Positions 53,453-62,611 are shown, counted from the stretch's first letter. The stretch is DNA of 64,000 nucleotides from Micromonospora thermarum (GCF_012034245.1 NZ_JAATEO010000007.1:1-64000); one strand, 5' to 3'. Numbers and translations are program-made. Notes: generated by a model from the sequence alone, not told the origin.

Positions 53453-55762
53453 TCAGTCGCTGATGGTCGCGTGGTAGATGCTGCGTCCGAAGGTCGCCGC
53501 GAACAGCGTCTTGGTCCCGGCGTGGAAGTGCACGTCGTGGACGGGGACGACGGGGAAGCTCTCGCCGACCTTGAGCCAGGTGCGGCCCAGGTTCGGGGTG
53601 AAGAAGACGCCCATGTCGGTGCCGACGTACAGCCACTGGCGGTGCTTCGGGTGCCGGATCACGTCGTTGATCGGCGCCTGCGGCAGGTTGCCGGAGATGT
53701 CCGTCCAGTTCGCCCCGCCGTCGGTGGTCATCAACACGTGCGGCTGCGTCTCGCTCTCCCAGCGGAAGCCGGAGTACGTCACCCAGGCCACGTCCGCGTC
53801 CTCCGGGTCGACGGTGACCCGGGTGACCCACCGGTCGGGCAGGTCCGGGTCGGTCAGGCGGGTCCAGGTGCCGCCGCCGTTCCGGGTGACCCACAGGTAG
53901 CCGTCGTCGGTCCCGACGTAGACGGTCTCCTTGTCCGTCGGCGCGATGCCGATGGTGGTGATGGTCGCGTACGACGTGGCGTTGCGCGGCGTGGGACCGC
54001 CGGTCAGGTCGGGGCTGACCGCCCGCCAGGTGCGACCCCGGTCGTCGGAGCGGTTGAGGACGTTGGAGCCGAAGTAGACGGTGTCCGGCGTGCCGGGTGC
54101 GATCTCCAGCGGCGACACCCAGTTGAACCGGGTGCCGGCGAACCGGCCCCGGATGGAGGTCATCGTGTCGCCGCCGTTGTCGGAGCGGGCGCACCCGCCG
54201 TTCTGCGAGCAGGCGTACACGTTGTTGAGGTCGACCGGGTTGATCCGGTTCATCATCCCGTCGCCGCCGCGGTACAGGTTCCAGTCGGTGCCGCCCCAGG
54301 ACCGCAGCGAGCCGTTGTCCTGGGTGCCGCCGGAGGCGCGGCGGACGTCCTGCGCGCTCACGTCCATCGCGTAGAACTGCATGTACGGCTGGACGGACGC
54401 GGCGGTCCACGGGCCGACCACGTCGCCGCCCTGGTCGGACCAGTAGAGGCCACCGTCGTTGCCGACGTACACGCGGCCCGGCGTGTGCGGGTCCCAGGCC
54501 ATCGCGTGCTGGTCGACGTGGATGCCCCGGCCGGTCACCCAGGTCAGGCCACCGTCGCGCGACTCCATCATCGGCACGCCGGCGGAGAAGACGTGGTTGG
54601 CGTCGGCCGGGTCGACCCAGAGCCGGGCGAACCACCAGGCGAACCCGCCGTCGGCGGCGTCGAGCGCCGGCTCGCCGGTCATCGGCCGGGTCCAGGTGGC
54701 GCCCGCGTCGTCGGAGACGAAGAAGCCGGTCAGGTTGCCGATCCGGTCGTTGGTGATCGCGTACGCCCGGTTGGGGTTGTTCGGCGCGAACGCGACGCCG
54801 ATGCGGCCGGGGTCGCTGGTCGGGGCGGGCAGGGGTGCGCCGATCCGGGTCCAGGTGGCGCCGCCGTCGGCCGAGCGGTACAGGCCGGAGCCGGGGCCGC
54901 CGTACTCGCGCCCGTCGGGGTAGCGCAGCTTGTCCCACATGGCCGCGAGCAGGACGTCCGGGTCGGCGGGGTTGATCGCGACGTCGATCGCGCCGGTCGA
55001 GTCGTTGAGGCCGTCGAGCACCTGCTTCCAGGTCTCCCCGCCGTCGGTGGTGAGGTAGACGCCGCGGTCGCCGCCGGTGTCGAAGAGCCGGCCCTGGGCG
55101 GCGACGACGATGCGGCGCGGATCGGTCGGGTCGATGCGGATGCGCCCGATGGCGCCGGTGTCGGTCAGCCCGAGGCTCTGCCAGGTGGCGCCGCCGTCGG
55201 TGGAGCGGTACAGGCCGGTGCCGTAGTACGAGCCGCCGCCGCCGTGGTCCGGCTCGCCGGTGCCCGCGTACAGGGTGCCGTCGGGTGCGACGGCGAGCGC
55301 GCCCATGGACTGCGGCAGGTCGTCGGCCCAGGCGCTGGCCAGCGTGGCGCCGCCGTCGGTGCTCTTCCACACCCCGCCGGTGCCGGCGGCGACGTAGACC
55401 GTGCCGGGCGTGGTCGGGTCGACCACCACGTCGATCAGTCGCCCGCCGATGTTGCCCGGCCCGAGCAGGTTCCACGTGACGTCGGACAGCTGCGGCGCGC
55501 CGCGCCGGGTCGCGCTCTCCAGCGCCCGGTTCTGGGCCAGCGCCTCCTGGTACGCGGTGGCCGGGATCGAGCCGTCCGCGTTGGCCCGCTGCGCCCACAT
55601 CCACTCGGCGGGCGCGGCCGGATTCTCCTCCTCCTCGAGTGCGACCGGGCGCGGTGGATCACCCGCCAGGTGCACCAGGGTCGTCGCGACCGTGAGCGCG
55701 GCCGCCACCACCCCCGCGCCGATCATCCGGAACCGTGTCCGTCTCGACAGCACCGACCGCAT
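53453..55762 (-). CDS. Large secreted BNR/Asp-box repeat protein, 769 aa
   Basis: N-terminal signal/anchor helix (MIGAGVVAAALTVATTLVHL). The mature chain is beta-propeller repeats of the sialidase/VPS10 type, with about a dozen Asp-box motifs (SxDxGxTW: STDGGATWQ, TTDGGETWK, SADGGATWT, SRDGGLTWV, SDDRGRTWR, TTDGGANWT and others). No glycosidase catalytic residues are evident, so it may be a photosystem-assembly-like or glycan-binding propeller and not a sialidase. ATG 55762. Divergent from the ABM gene. Confidence 0.85.
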   Translation of the reverse strand: MRSVLSRRTRFRMIGAGVVAAALTVATTLVHLAGDPPRPVALEEEENPAAPAEWMWAQRANADGSIPATAYQEALAQNRALESATRRGAPQLSDVTWNLLGPGNIGGRLIDVVVDPTTPGTVYVAAGTGGVWKSTDGGATLASAWADDLPQSMGALAVAPDGTLYAGTGEPDHGGGGSYYGTGLYRSTDGGATWQSLGLTDTGAIGRIRIDPTDPRRIVVAAQGRLFDTGGDRGVYLTTDGGETWKQVLDGLNDSTGAIDVAINPADPDVLLAAMWDKLRYPDGREYGGPGSGLYRSADGGATWTRIGAPLPAPTSDPGRIGVAFAPNNPNRAYAITNDRIGNLTGFFVSDDAGATWTRPMTGEPALDAADGGFAWWFARLWVDPADANHVFSAGVPMMESRDGGLTWVTGRGIHVDQHAMAWDPHTPGRVYVGNDGGLYWSDQGGDVVGPWTAASVQPYMQFYAMDVSAQDVRRASGGTQDNGSLRSWGGTDWNLYRGGDGMMNRINPVDLNNVYACSQNGGCARSDNGGDTMTSIRGRFAGTRFNWVSPLEIAPGTPDTVYFGSNVLNRSDDRGRTWRAVSPDLTGGPTPRNATSYATITTIGIAPTDKETVYVGTDDGYLWVTRNGGGTWTRLTDPDLPDRWVTRVTVDPEDADVAWVTYSGFRWESETQPHVLMTTDGGANWTDISGNLPQAPINDVIRHPKHRQWLYVGTDMGVFFTPNLGRTWLKVGESFPVVPVHDVHFHAGTKTLFAATFGRSIYHATISD

Positions 55763-55906
55763 GGGTCCACCCGGCCTTCCGCAGCATCGTCGCCGCTCAA
55801 TGTGCAGGTCAGCGTACGCGGCGATCGACCTTCGTGGAAGATCCGACGGCTGTCGTACGAGTGTGGGACTGTCACGACAGGACCGTGCTCAGTGGAGGTG
55901 CCATCC

Positions 55907-56191
55907 GTGTTCATCGTCGCCGGAAGCCTGTACGTCGACCCGGAGGACCGGGACGACTACCTCGCCGGGTGCGTCGAGGTGGTGGAGGCCGCCCGGAAGT
56001 CCCCCGGCTGCGTTGACTTCGCCATCAGCGGGGACCTGGTCGAGCCGGGCCGGGTCAACGTCTACGAGCGGTGGGAGTCCGAGGAGGAGCTACTCGCGTT
56101 CCGGGGCTCCGGCCCCACCGAGGATCAGCAGGTGGCGATCCGCGGCGCGGAGGTCCACCGATACCTGATCTCGGGGGTCGAGGCCCCCTGA
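55907..56191 (+). CDS. ABM-type monooxygenase, 94 aa
   Basis: Small antibiotic-biosynthesis-monooxygenase fold protein (dimeric ferredoxin-like barrel): FIVAGSLYVDPEDRDDYLAG, SPGCVDFAISGDLVEPGRVN and VYERWESEEELLAFRGSGP. It may cleave quinones or haem-like molecules, or be a protective monooxygenase. GTG 55907 is eight bases after GGAGG. Convergent with the serine hydrolase gene. Confidence 0.88.
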   Translation: MFIVAGSLYVDPEDRDDYLAGCVEVVEAARKSPGCVDFAISGDLVEPGRVNVYERWESEEELLAFRGSGPTEDQQVAIRGAEVHRYLISGVEAP

Positions 56192-56195
56192 CCGG

Positions 56196-57455
56196 TCACC
56201 CCTCAACCGCCCCCGATGTGGTCAGGTAGTCGTAGACCGTCCGGGCCAGCCGGCGCACCACCTCGTCGCCGGTGGCGATCGGGCCGCCGGTGAGGAACGC
56301 GACGGCGACCTCGGTGCCGGGGATCAGGTAGTACCCGACGTCGTGCGAGGCGTCCGGCAGGTCGCCGGTCTTGTGGGCGACCGGCACGCCGGGCGGCAGC
56401 GCGGCGGGGATCTTGTTGTTCAGGGTCTGCCGGCGCATGAAGTTGATCATCAGGTCGCGGGTGGGCGGCGCCAGGATGTCGGCGTCCCAGACCGCGCCGA
56501 GCAGCGAGACCACGTCGTCCGGGCTGGTGTAGTTCTCCTCGCCCCGCCGGGCGGCCTCGGTGTCGAGCATCTTGCGGGCGAGGATGGTCTCGCGCTGGTT
56601 CATCGAGTCGATCAGGGCGTTGACCGGCGCGAACCCGCCCAGGTAGTCGATCAGCACGTTCGCCGCCGTGTTGTCACTGTAGATGATCATGTATTCGGCG
56701 AGCCGGTGCAGCGTGACGACCTGGGGGAACGTCTCGTGCTGCAACTCGCCGGTGCCGTCGACCACGTCGGCCGGCGTGACCAGCACCCCGTCGCCCAGCG
56801 ACACCTGGCCGCAGTCCACCCGGCGCAGCAGCTCGACGAGGATCCACAGCTTGATCACGCTGGCCGCCTTCGGGCGGAACGTCCCGTTGACCGCGATCTG
56901 CTGGTCGCCGTACCGGCCGGAGAGGTCGCGGACCGTCACGCCGGCCGGGTTGGTCGCGGCGGCGTCGTCCACGATCGCCGCGAGCTGCCCGGTGAGCGGC
57001 AGCAGCCGTCGCCCGGCGACCGGGTCGGTGGGCGGCATCGGGTCGGTCACCACCGTGCCGAGGTGCCCGTCCGGTCGCCCGGTGGGCGGGAACACCGCGA
57101 GGAAGCCCCGGCTGCGGCCGGTCAGCGGGATGTCGTAGGCGTACGTCGTGCCGGCGACGGTGACCCGGCCGCGCGCGACGCCGTCGCGCACCCGCATGCC
57201 CGGGTCGGCGACGCGGCCGGTGTCGCCGTCGCAGGCCCGGTACCGCACGGTCCGCGCGGCGGCGTCCACCGAGAACACCCCGCCCGCGAAGGCGAGCCAG
57301 GCCAGGTCGCTGGCCGGCGGTCGGGCCGGCGCGGACCCGGGCCCGCCGCCGTCGGCCACCGCCGGCTGCGGCGCCAGCGCCAGCGCCAGGACCAGCAGGA
57401 GTACGCGGACAGCCCTCCGCCGCGAAGATGAGTGCTTGTTGTCCGCTTTCCTCAT
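56196..57455 (-). CDS. Secreted class A beta-lactamase-like serine hydrolase, 419 aa
   Basis: Signal peptide (VRVLLLVLALALAPQPAVA), a ~110-residue N-terminal domain of unknown type, and a penicillin-recognising domain with SxxK (KAASVIKLWI), SDN (IIYSDNTAANVL) and KTG (VAHKTGDLPD). I do not see a clear Exx(L)N deacylating motif of true class A beta-lactamases between SDN and KTG, so peptidase or esterase activity is as likely as resistance. ATG 57455 lies 6 bases downstream of TATGGT (57467-57462 on this strand), a leaderless start. Confidence 0.82.
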   Translation of the reverse strand: MRKADNKHSSSRRRAVRVLLLVLALALAPQPAVADGGGPGSAPARPPASDLAWLAFAGGVFSVDAAARTVRYRACDGDTGRVADPGMRVRDGVARGRVTVAGTTYAYDIPLTGRSRGFLAVFPPTGRPDGHLGTVVTDPMPPTDPVAGRRLLPLTGQLAAIVDDAAATNPAGVTVRDLSGRYGDQQIAVNGTFRPKAASVIKLWILVELLRRVDCGQVSLGDGVLVTPADVVDGTGELQHETFPQVVTLHRLAEYMIIYSDNTAANVLIDYLGGFAPVNALIDSMNQRETILARKMLDTEAARRGEENYTSPDDVVSLLGAVWDADILAPPTRDLMINFMRRQTLNNKIPAALPPGVPVAHKTGDLPDASHDVGYYLIPGTEVAVAFLTGGPIATGDEVVRRLARTVYDYLTTSGAVEG

Positions 57456-57531
57456 GTTTGCACCATAAGGAGCGGGTGGAGCGACGGGTGGCCTGCCCGA
57501 CCCCGTCACCCGATGGAGTGGGCGGGCGGGT

Positions 57532-59079
57532 TCACTTCGGCGGTGCCACCGGGGGAGGCTCCGGCGGCAGGCTGGGCGCGAGCCGGCGCAGCGTGAAGAA
57601 GGCGGGCACCAGCGCCTCGTACAGCTCCGAGAAGAGTGGCAGCAGCGACGCGTACGTGGCGGCGGCGGCCGGGTCGGGCCGGACGGCCTCCTCGATGTCG
57701 ACCAGCTCGGCCGCGACGTCGATGGACGCGACCAGGCCCAGCGCCTCCATGCCCAGCAGCGCGGCGCCGAAGCCGGACCCCCCGCGGCCGGCGGGAAAGC
57801 GCACCGGCATGCCGAGCACGTCGGCGAGCATCTGCCGCCACAGCGGGCTGCGGGCGAAGCCGCCGCTGGCCCGGACCTCGTGGACCTCGTTGCCCGCCCC
57901 GTGGATCGCGCCGAGCACCAGCGCGAGCTGCTGGCAGACCCCCTCCAGAGCGGCCCGGACCAGGTGCCGGCGGCGGTGCCCGTGGGTCAGCCCCACGTAC
58001 GCGCCGCGCGGCAACGCCGACCAGTGCGGGGCCCGCTCGCTCAGCAGGTACGGCAGCATGAGCAACCCGCCGGAGCCGACCGGCGCCCGGGCGGCCTCGG
58101 CGAGCAGCTCCTCCTCGGCGTCGGGGCCCAGCTCGGGGGCCAGCGCCTCGCCGGCCCAGTCGAGCACGATGCCGCCGTTGTTGATGGCGCCGCCGACCGC
58201 CCAGCGCTGCTCGGTCAACGCGTAGCAGAACACGCCACCCAGCGGGTCGACGCCGGGCCGCTCCACCATCACCCGCATCGCGCCGCTGGCGCCGATCGAG
58301 CAGGCCGCCATCCCCGGGGCGACCACGCCGAGACCCAGGTTCGCCAGCGGCCCGTCCCCGGCGCCGACCACCACCGGCGTGTCCCGGGGCAGCCCGGTCG
58401 CCGCGGCCACCTCGGGGATGAGGCCCGGCAGGACATGGGTGGTGGAGACCAGCTCGGGCAGCTGCTGCGCCGTGATCCCGGCGATGCCGAGGGCCTCGGC
58501 GTCCCAGGACAGCCGGTGGATGTCCAGCAGGCCGGTCGCCGAGGCGATCGAGTGGTCGGTGACCAGCGCGTCACAGAGCCGCAGCAGCAGCCAGTCCTTC
58601 ATGCCCACCCAGTACGCCACCCGGCCGAAGAGTTCCGGCTCCATCTCGGCGTACCAGAGCAGCTTCGGCAGTGGTGCCATCGGGTGGATCGGGGTGCCGG
58701 TGCGCTGGTGCAGGGCCAGCCCGGACGGCACCGCCCGCAGCCGCTCGGCCTGCCGGGCGGACCGCGAGTCGGCCCACGTGATCGAGGGCGTGATCGGGTC
58801 GCCGGAGGCGTCGAGCCCGATCAGGCTGTGCATCGCGCTGCAGAGGGAGAGGGCGATCACCGGTCGGTCGAGTCCGGCCACCGCGCCCCGGATCGCCTCG
58901 ATGACCGCCGCGTGGATCCGGTGCGGATCCTGCTCGGCGTACCCGGGGTGGGGCTCGTCGAGCGGGTAGCCGGCGGAGTGGTGGGCGACCAGTCGGCCAC
59001 CGGTGTCGTACGCGACGGCCTTCGTGCTGGTGGTGCCGACGTCGACGCCGATCACGACGCCCAGGGCCCTGTCGGTCAC
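57532..59079 (-). CDS. FGGY carbohydrate kinase, gluconokinase-like, 515 aa
   Basis: Phosphorylates a sugar acid, most likely gluconate. FGGY family hallmarks: ATP/Mg loop VVIGVDVGTTSTKAVAYD at the start, ALSLCSAMHSLIGLDASGDP, MKDWLLLRLCDALVTDHSIA, and LNLGLGVVAPGMAACSIGASG. The FGGY signature region lies near VFCYALTEQRWAVGGAINNG. GTG 59079, preceded by GAGGGGGTGGGG, is preferred over GTG 59088. No gluconate transporter or 6PG dehydrogenase lies next to it. The gap to 59392 holds a short inverted repeat GCGTGTCG/CGACACGC (59188-59195, 59226-59233) and no gene. Confidence 0.88.
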   Translation of the reverse strand: MTDRALGVVIGVDVGTTSTKAVAYDTGGRLVAHHSAGYPLDEPHPGYAEQDPHRIHAAVIEAIRGAVAGLDRPVIALSLCSAMHSLIGLDASGDPITPSITWADSRSARQAERLRAVPSGLALHQRTGTPIHPMAPLPKLLWYAEMEPELFGRVAYWVGMKDWLLLRLCDALVTDHSIASATGLLDIHRLSWDAEALGIAGITAQQLPELVSTTHVLPGLIPEVAAATGLPRDTPVVVGAGDGPLANLGLGVVAPGMAACSIGASGAMRVMVERPGVDPLGGVFCYALTEQRWAVGGAINNGGIVLDWAGEALAPELGPDAEEELLAEAARAPVGSGGLLMLPYLLSERAPHWSALPRGAYVGLTHGHRRRHLVRAALEGVCQQLALVLGAIHGAGNEVHEVRASGGFARSPLWRQMLADVLGMPVRFPAGRGGSGFGAALLGMEALGLVASIDVAAELVDIEEAVRPDPAAAATYASLLPLFSELYEALVPAFFTLRRLAPSLPPEPPPVAPPK

Positions 59080-59392
59080 CGGCCCCACCCCCTCGCCGTG
59101 CGCGGCCCCCGGCCGTCGCTGACGTTACCGAGCCGAGGGCGGGCGGGACGGCGAATCCGGTCGTGCGGTCCGGCGCGCGGGCGCGCCGCGTGTCGAGTGG
59201 TCCCGCCGCGGGGCCTCGGGTCACGCGACACGCCCGGACGGCATGAATCGACTCAGCGAAACCGCCCTATCGTCCGGGTTGCTCCACCGATCGGGCAATT
59301 TGCACCCGGCAACCCGTCCCCGCGCGGGCCCCACCGGAGTTAACAGGTGTGACACCCCGTTGGTGGCCCAGGGCCTAGGAGTCGGCGTGGCA

Positions 59393-60538
59393 ATGACTGA
59401 TTCGACGGGTTCGACGTGGCGGTACCGGTGGGCACACCGGCAGAACGAACGGCGGCAGCGGACCTTCCGCGACGCCGACGAGGCATGGCGGCGGCGCGAC
59501 GACGAGCTGCGCCGACTGCGTACCCTCGCCGAGGACTTCGAAGGCTCGACCGACGCGGGCACTGGCCTGCCCCTGGAGCTGGCCCCCGGCGAGGTGGTCT
59601 TCTGGGCGTGGCCCGCCGCCCAACTGGTCGAGGTCCGGCACACCGCGGTGCTGCCCGCGCCCGACCTCACGGTCACGCCGCAGCCGGCGTCGCTGCGCAA
59701 TCGGCGGCCCGACGGCATCCGGATCGCCGACGCCGGCATGGCGGTGATCACCAACCGCCGGCTGGTGCTGCTCGGCGGGCGCGGCCGGCGCGACTGGACG
59801 TACGGGAAGATGACCGGCCTGGCCCACGACGCGACCGCGCCGGTCACGCTGATCCAGGTGCTCGACCGGCGCCGCGCCTCCGGGCTGCTGCTCCCGGTCG
59901 ACGTGGCGGCCGACTTCCGGTTCAAGCTGACGTTGGCGTTCTCCGACGCGATCGAGCAGCGCCGGGCGGTCATCGCGCAACTCGACGAGGCGATCGCCGA
60001 GCACGACCAGCTCAAGCCGTTCCGGCCGGCCATCGCGACGCCCGCGCAGGCGCGGCTGAGCGGGTTCGTGCCCGGCGGCCGGCGGACCGTGGCCGTCGCC
60101 GCCGGCATCGCGCTGCTGGTGCCGGTAGCGTTGCTGGAGTCCGACCCGTCGGATCCGGGCCGCTCCGAGGTCGCGGTCGCCGCCACGCCGGCACCCACGA
60201 CGACCACCGCGACGCCGGTCGAGGCCGCCGCGTCGTCGAGGCCGCGCCGCGATGACGTCTCACCCGCGCCGTCGTCGCCCGCGCCCGCGTCGTCACCGTC
60301 GTCGTCTGAGCAGGAGTTGTGCGGTGCGCCGGCCAACCCGATGGGGTACGGCTTCTGCAGCGGCACCCGCATCCGCAGACCCGCTGCCGAGGTGTGCGAC
60401 TGGTTCGACTGCGTGCCCGAGTTCTGGGCCGGACGCGGGTACCTCGTGCAGTGCGGGGACGGGTCGGTCAGCCTCGCCGGCGGCAGTTCCCGGGCGTGCG
60501 GCGCGTACGGCGGCGTCCGCCGTACCTTCCGGCGCTGA
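59393..60538 (+). CDS. Inside-out membrane protein A with Cys-rich exterior domain, 381 aa
   Basis: Not a described family to my knowledge. Residues ~1-50 are a charged helical region (WRYRWAHRQNERRQRTFRDA); ~60-200 form a PH-like cytoplasmic domain (LELAPGEVVFWAWPAAQLVE, GMAVITNRRLVLLGGRGRRD). A TM helix (~233-251, TVAVAAGIALLVPVALLE) and a Pro/Ser/Thr-rich linker lead to a ~70-residue extracytoplasmic domain with six cysteines (CGAPANPMGYGFCSG, VCDWFDCVPEFW, QCGDGS, RACGAYGG). No signal peptide, so type II topology. ATG 59393; AGGAG at 59377-59381 would suit GTG 59387 better. Paralogue of 61165-62544. Confidence 0.72.
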   Translation: MTDSTGSTWRYRWAHRQNERRQRTFRDADEAWRRRDDELRRLRTLAEDFEGSTDAGTGLPLELAPGEVVFWAWPAAQLVEVRHTAVLPAPDLTVTPQPASLRNRRPDGIRIADAGMAVITNRRLVLLGGRGRRDWTYGKMTGLAHDATAPVTLIQVLDRRRASGLLLPVDVAADFRFKLTLAFSDAIEQRRAVIAQLDEAIAEHDQLKPFRPAIATPAQARLSGFVPGGRRTVAVAAGIALLVPVALLESDPSDPGRSEVAVAATPAPTTTTATPVEAAASSRPRRDDVSPAPSSPAPASSPSSSEQELCGAPANPMGYGFCSGTRIRRPAAEVCDWFDCVPEFWAGRGYLVQCGDGSVSLAGGSSRACGAYGGVRRTFRR

Positions 60539-60568
60539 TCCGCGGGGAGGTGGCGCGACTGTCTCACC

Positions 60569-61108
60569 ATGGGACGCGTGATCAACCTCAAACGGGACCG
60601 CCGCCGCCGCAAGAAGCGCAACCGCTGCGACGGCTGCGACGGGTGCGACTGCGACTTTCCCTGCCTGGACCTGGGGCTCTTCTCGACCCTGCTCACCCTC
60701 GGCGCTCTGGGGGCGCGGCTCGTCTCGCCCGGCGGCGGACGGAAGGACGTACCCCTGCGTGGCCCGGGGGGTGCCGCCGCCCACGGCGCCGGGCCGGACG
60801 GCGCGCCCGAGGCGGCTCCCACCTCCGTCGCCGGGCCGGACGGCGCGCCGGGGATCGCTCCCACCTCCGCTGCCGCCGGCCGGCCACTGTCGCTGGTGGA
60901 CCGGGCGGGGCGGGCGGCGATCCTCGGGTACCGGCGTTGGCTGTCGCACCGCTGGCCCGGCCAGTGCCGCTACACCCCGACGTGCAGCGCGTACGGGCTG
61001 GCCGCCGTCGAGCGGTACGGCCTCGCCCTGGGCGGGCGGATGGCAGCCGACCGGCTGCGGCGCTGCCGCCCCGACGTCCCGTGCGGCACCCACGACCCGG
61101 TCCGCTGA
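60569..61108 (+). CDS. YidD-like protein with Cys-rich N-terminus, 179 aa
   Basis: C-terminal YidD domain (~110-179: ILGYRRWLSHRWPGQCRYTP, TCSAYGLAAVERYG, RLRRCRPDVPCGTHDP), the membrane-insertion efficiency factor usually found beside yidC. Here an extra ~105-residue N-terminus carries a dense cysteine cluster (RNRCDGCDGCDCDFPC, possible metal site), a hydrophobic stretch (LGLFSTLLTLGALGARLV) and a Gly/Pro/Ala linker with AGPDGAP repeats. ATG 60569. It lies between two paralogous membrane proteins, not by rnpA/yidC, so it is a second, specialised YidD. Confidence 0.82.
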   Translation: MGRVINLKRDRRRRKKRNRCDGCDGCDCDFPCLDLGLFSTLLTLGALGARLVSPGGGRKDVPLRGPGGAAAHGAGPDGAPEAAPTSVAGPDGAPGIAPTSAAAGRPLSLVDRAGRAAILGYRRWLSHRWPGQCRYTPTCSAYGLAAVERYGLALGGRMAADRLRRCRPDVPCGTHDPVR

Positions 61109-61164
61109 CCGTGCGCCGGGCGGGCGAGCGTGTCCCCGCGGGGATGTGAAACGTTGTACCGTGC

Positions 61165-62544
61165 GTGACGGCTACTTCACCCCCCGCTGCACCGCGGTCG
61201 TCGTGGCGTGTCCGGTGGGCTGAGCGGGAGAACGACCGGCGGCGGCGCGCCCACGCCGGTGACGCCGAGGCGTGGCGCCGCCGTGCGGACGAGCTGACCC
61301 GGCTGCGCATCGAGGCCACCTGTTTCCTCGGGTCCAGCCTGCCGCCGGACGTGCCCGTCGTGCGCCTGCGCCGCGGCGAGGTCGTCTACCGCGTACTCCC
61401 GAGGGTGGAACTGGTCGAGGTCGCGGCCCGGCACCTCGCCGACCTGCCCGCTCCCGGCCTGGCCGTCGATCCGGCCGGCACCGACGCGCCGGCGCGCCCG
61501 CTGCCGCCCGGCATCCGCGCGGTCGACGCCGGCACCGCCGTGGTCACCGACCGCCGGGTGGCCTTCCTCGGCCGTCACCACCAGCGGATCTGGTGGTACG
61601 CGGACCTGGCCGGCCCGGCGCACCACCCGCGCGCCCCGCTGACCCTGCTGCACACCACGGACGGCACCCCGCTCGCCGGGCTGCTCGCGCCGCCACCGGC
61701 CGCGCTGAACCTGCGCTTCTACCTCACCCTCGCCTTCGCCGACGGCCTCGGCAACCGCGACGCCGTCGCCGCCTGCCTGGACGACCTGGTCGCCGCCCAC
61801 CAGCGCACCCGACCGGTCGCGCCACCGCTCGCCGCACCCACCCAGGCGCCGGTGATCGCCCGGCTGCACGACCGCCGGCTCGCCGGCGCCGCGGCGGCGG
61901 TGGCGGCGTCGCTGGTCATCGGCGCCACGTTCGCCGTCAGCCGGACGCTCACCCCGACTGTCCCGAGCGGGACGCCGAGCCCGGTCGTGGTCAGCGACGT
62001 GACCGGCCCGGTCGACGGCTCGCCGACGGCCAGCGGGGTGCCGACCACGCCGTCGCCCCAACCGGACGGCGGCTCGCCGGCGCACCCGACCGGCGCGACG
62101 CCACCCACCGCCCCCGCAGCCCCGGAGCCCCGGGGGCGTCGGTCCGTGGGCGGTGTCCCGCCGGGCGGCGGCACGCAGGAGGGCGGGCCCGGCCCGGGCG
62201 GCCCGTCGGCCGTGCCGGCCATGCCCGACTCCCCGCCGGTGGTGGTGCCACAGCCACCTCCCTCCGACCCGACCCCGTCCGTGCCGCCCACGCCTCCGTC
62301 GTCGGCGCCCACCGGGCCGGACCGGTGTGGGGCGCCGGCCAACCCGTACGGCTACAACTACTGCGGCGGCTCCCGCATCCACGACCCCGCCGCCGACGTG
62401 TGCGGCTGGTTCCGCTGCGTCGCCGACTTCGGGCGGGGGAAGGGCCATCTCGTGCGGTGCGAGGACGGGCTGATCGGCTGGGTCGGTGGCCCGGGCGGCA
62501 CGTGTGCGACCCACCGCGGCGCGAGATCCCCGGTGTACGGCTAG
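61165..62544 (+). CDS. Inside-out membrane protein B with Cys-rich exterior domain, 459 aa
   Basis: Full-length paralogue of the 59393-60538 protein. Charged helical N-terminus (WRVRWAERENDRRRRAHAGD), PH-like domain (VVRLRRGEVVYRVLPRVELV, GTAVVTDRRVAFLGRHHQRI), TM helix (AGAAAAVAASLVIGATFAV), then a much longer Pro/Gly/Ser/Thr linker (~255-385). The C-terminal six-Cys domain is conserved (CGAPANPYGYNYCGG, VCGWFRCVADFG, RCEDGL, GTCATHRG). GTG 61165 has no clear ribosome binding site. It probably acts with the YidD gene 56 bases upstream; topology puts the Cys domain outside the cell. Confidence 0.72.
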   Translation: MTATSPPAAPRSSWRVRWAERENDRRRRAHAGDAEAWRRRADELTRLRIEATCFLGSSLPPDVPVVRLRRGEVVYRVLPRVELVEVAARHLADLPAPGLAVDPAGTDAPARPLPPGIRAVDAGTAVVTDRRVAFLGRHHQRIWWYADLAGPAHHPRAPLTLLHTTDGTPLAGLLAPPPAALNLRFYLTLAFADGLGNRDAVAACLDDLVAAHQRTRPVAPPLAAPTQAPVIARLHDRRLAGAAAAVAASLVIGATFAVSRTLTPTVPSGTPSPVVVSDVTGPVDGSPTASGVPTTPSPQPDGGSPAHPTGATPPTAPAAPEPRGRRSVGGVPPGGGTQEGGPGPGGPSAVPAMPDSPPVVVPQPPPSDPTPSVPPTPPSSAPTGPDRCGAPANPYGYNYCGGSRIHDPAADVCGWFRCVADFGRGKGHLVRCEDGLIGWVGGPGGTCATHRGARSPVYG

Positions 62545-62611
62545 GGCAGGTGTCGAAGCCCTCGGCCGAGCCGAGGACGTCGGCCCACGCCCTGGGGCCG
62601 GTCCTGCGTCG

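Noticed and set aside
53405..55900. Long plus-strand frame through the Asp-box gene
   Set aside because: Shadow of the 53453-55762 gene. Only the last 285 bases (55907-56191) encode a real protein, the ABM enzyme.
56196..57455. Calling the penicillin-recognising protein a resistance beta-lactamase
   Set aside because: SxxK, SDN and KTG are shared with non-resistance serine hydrolases and the deacylation motif was not seen.
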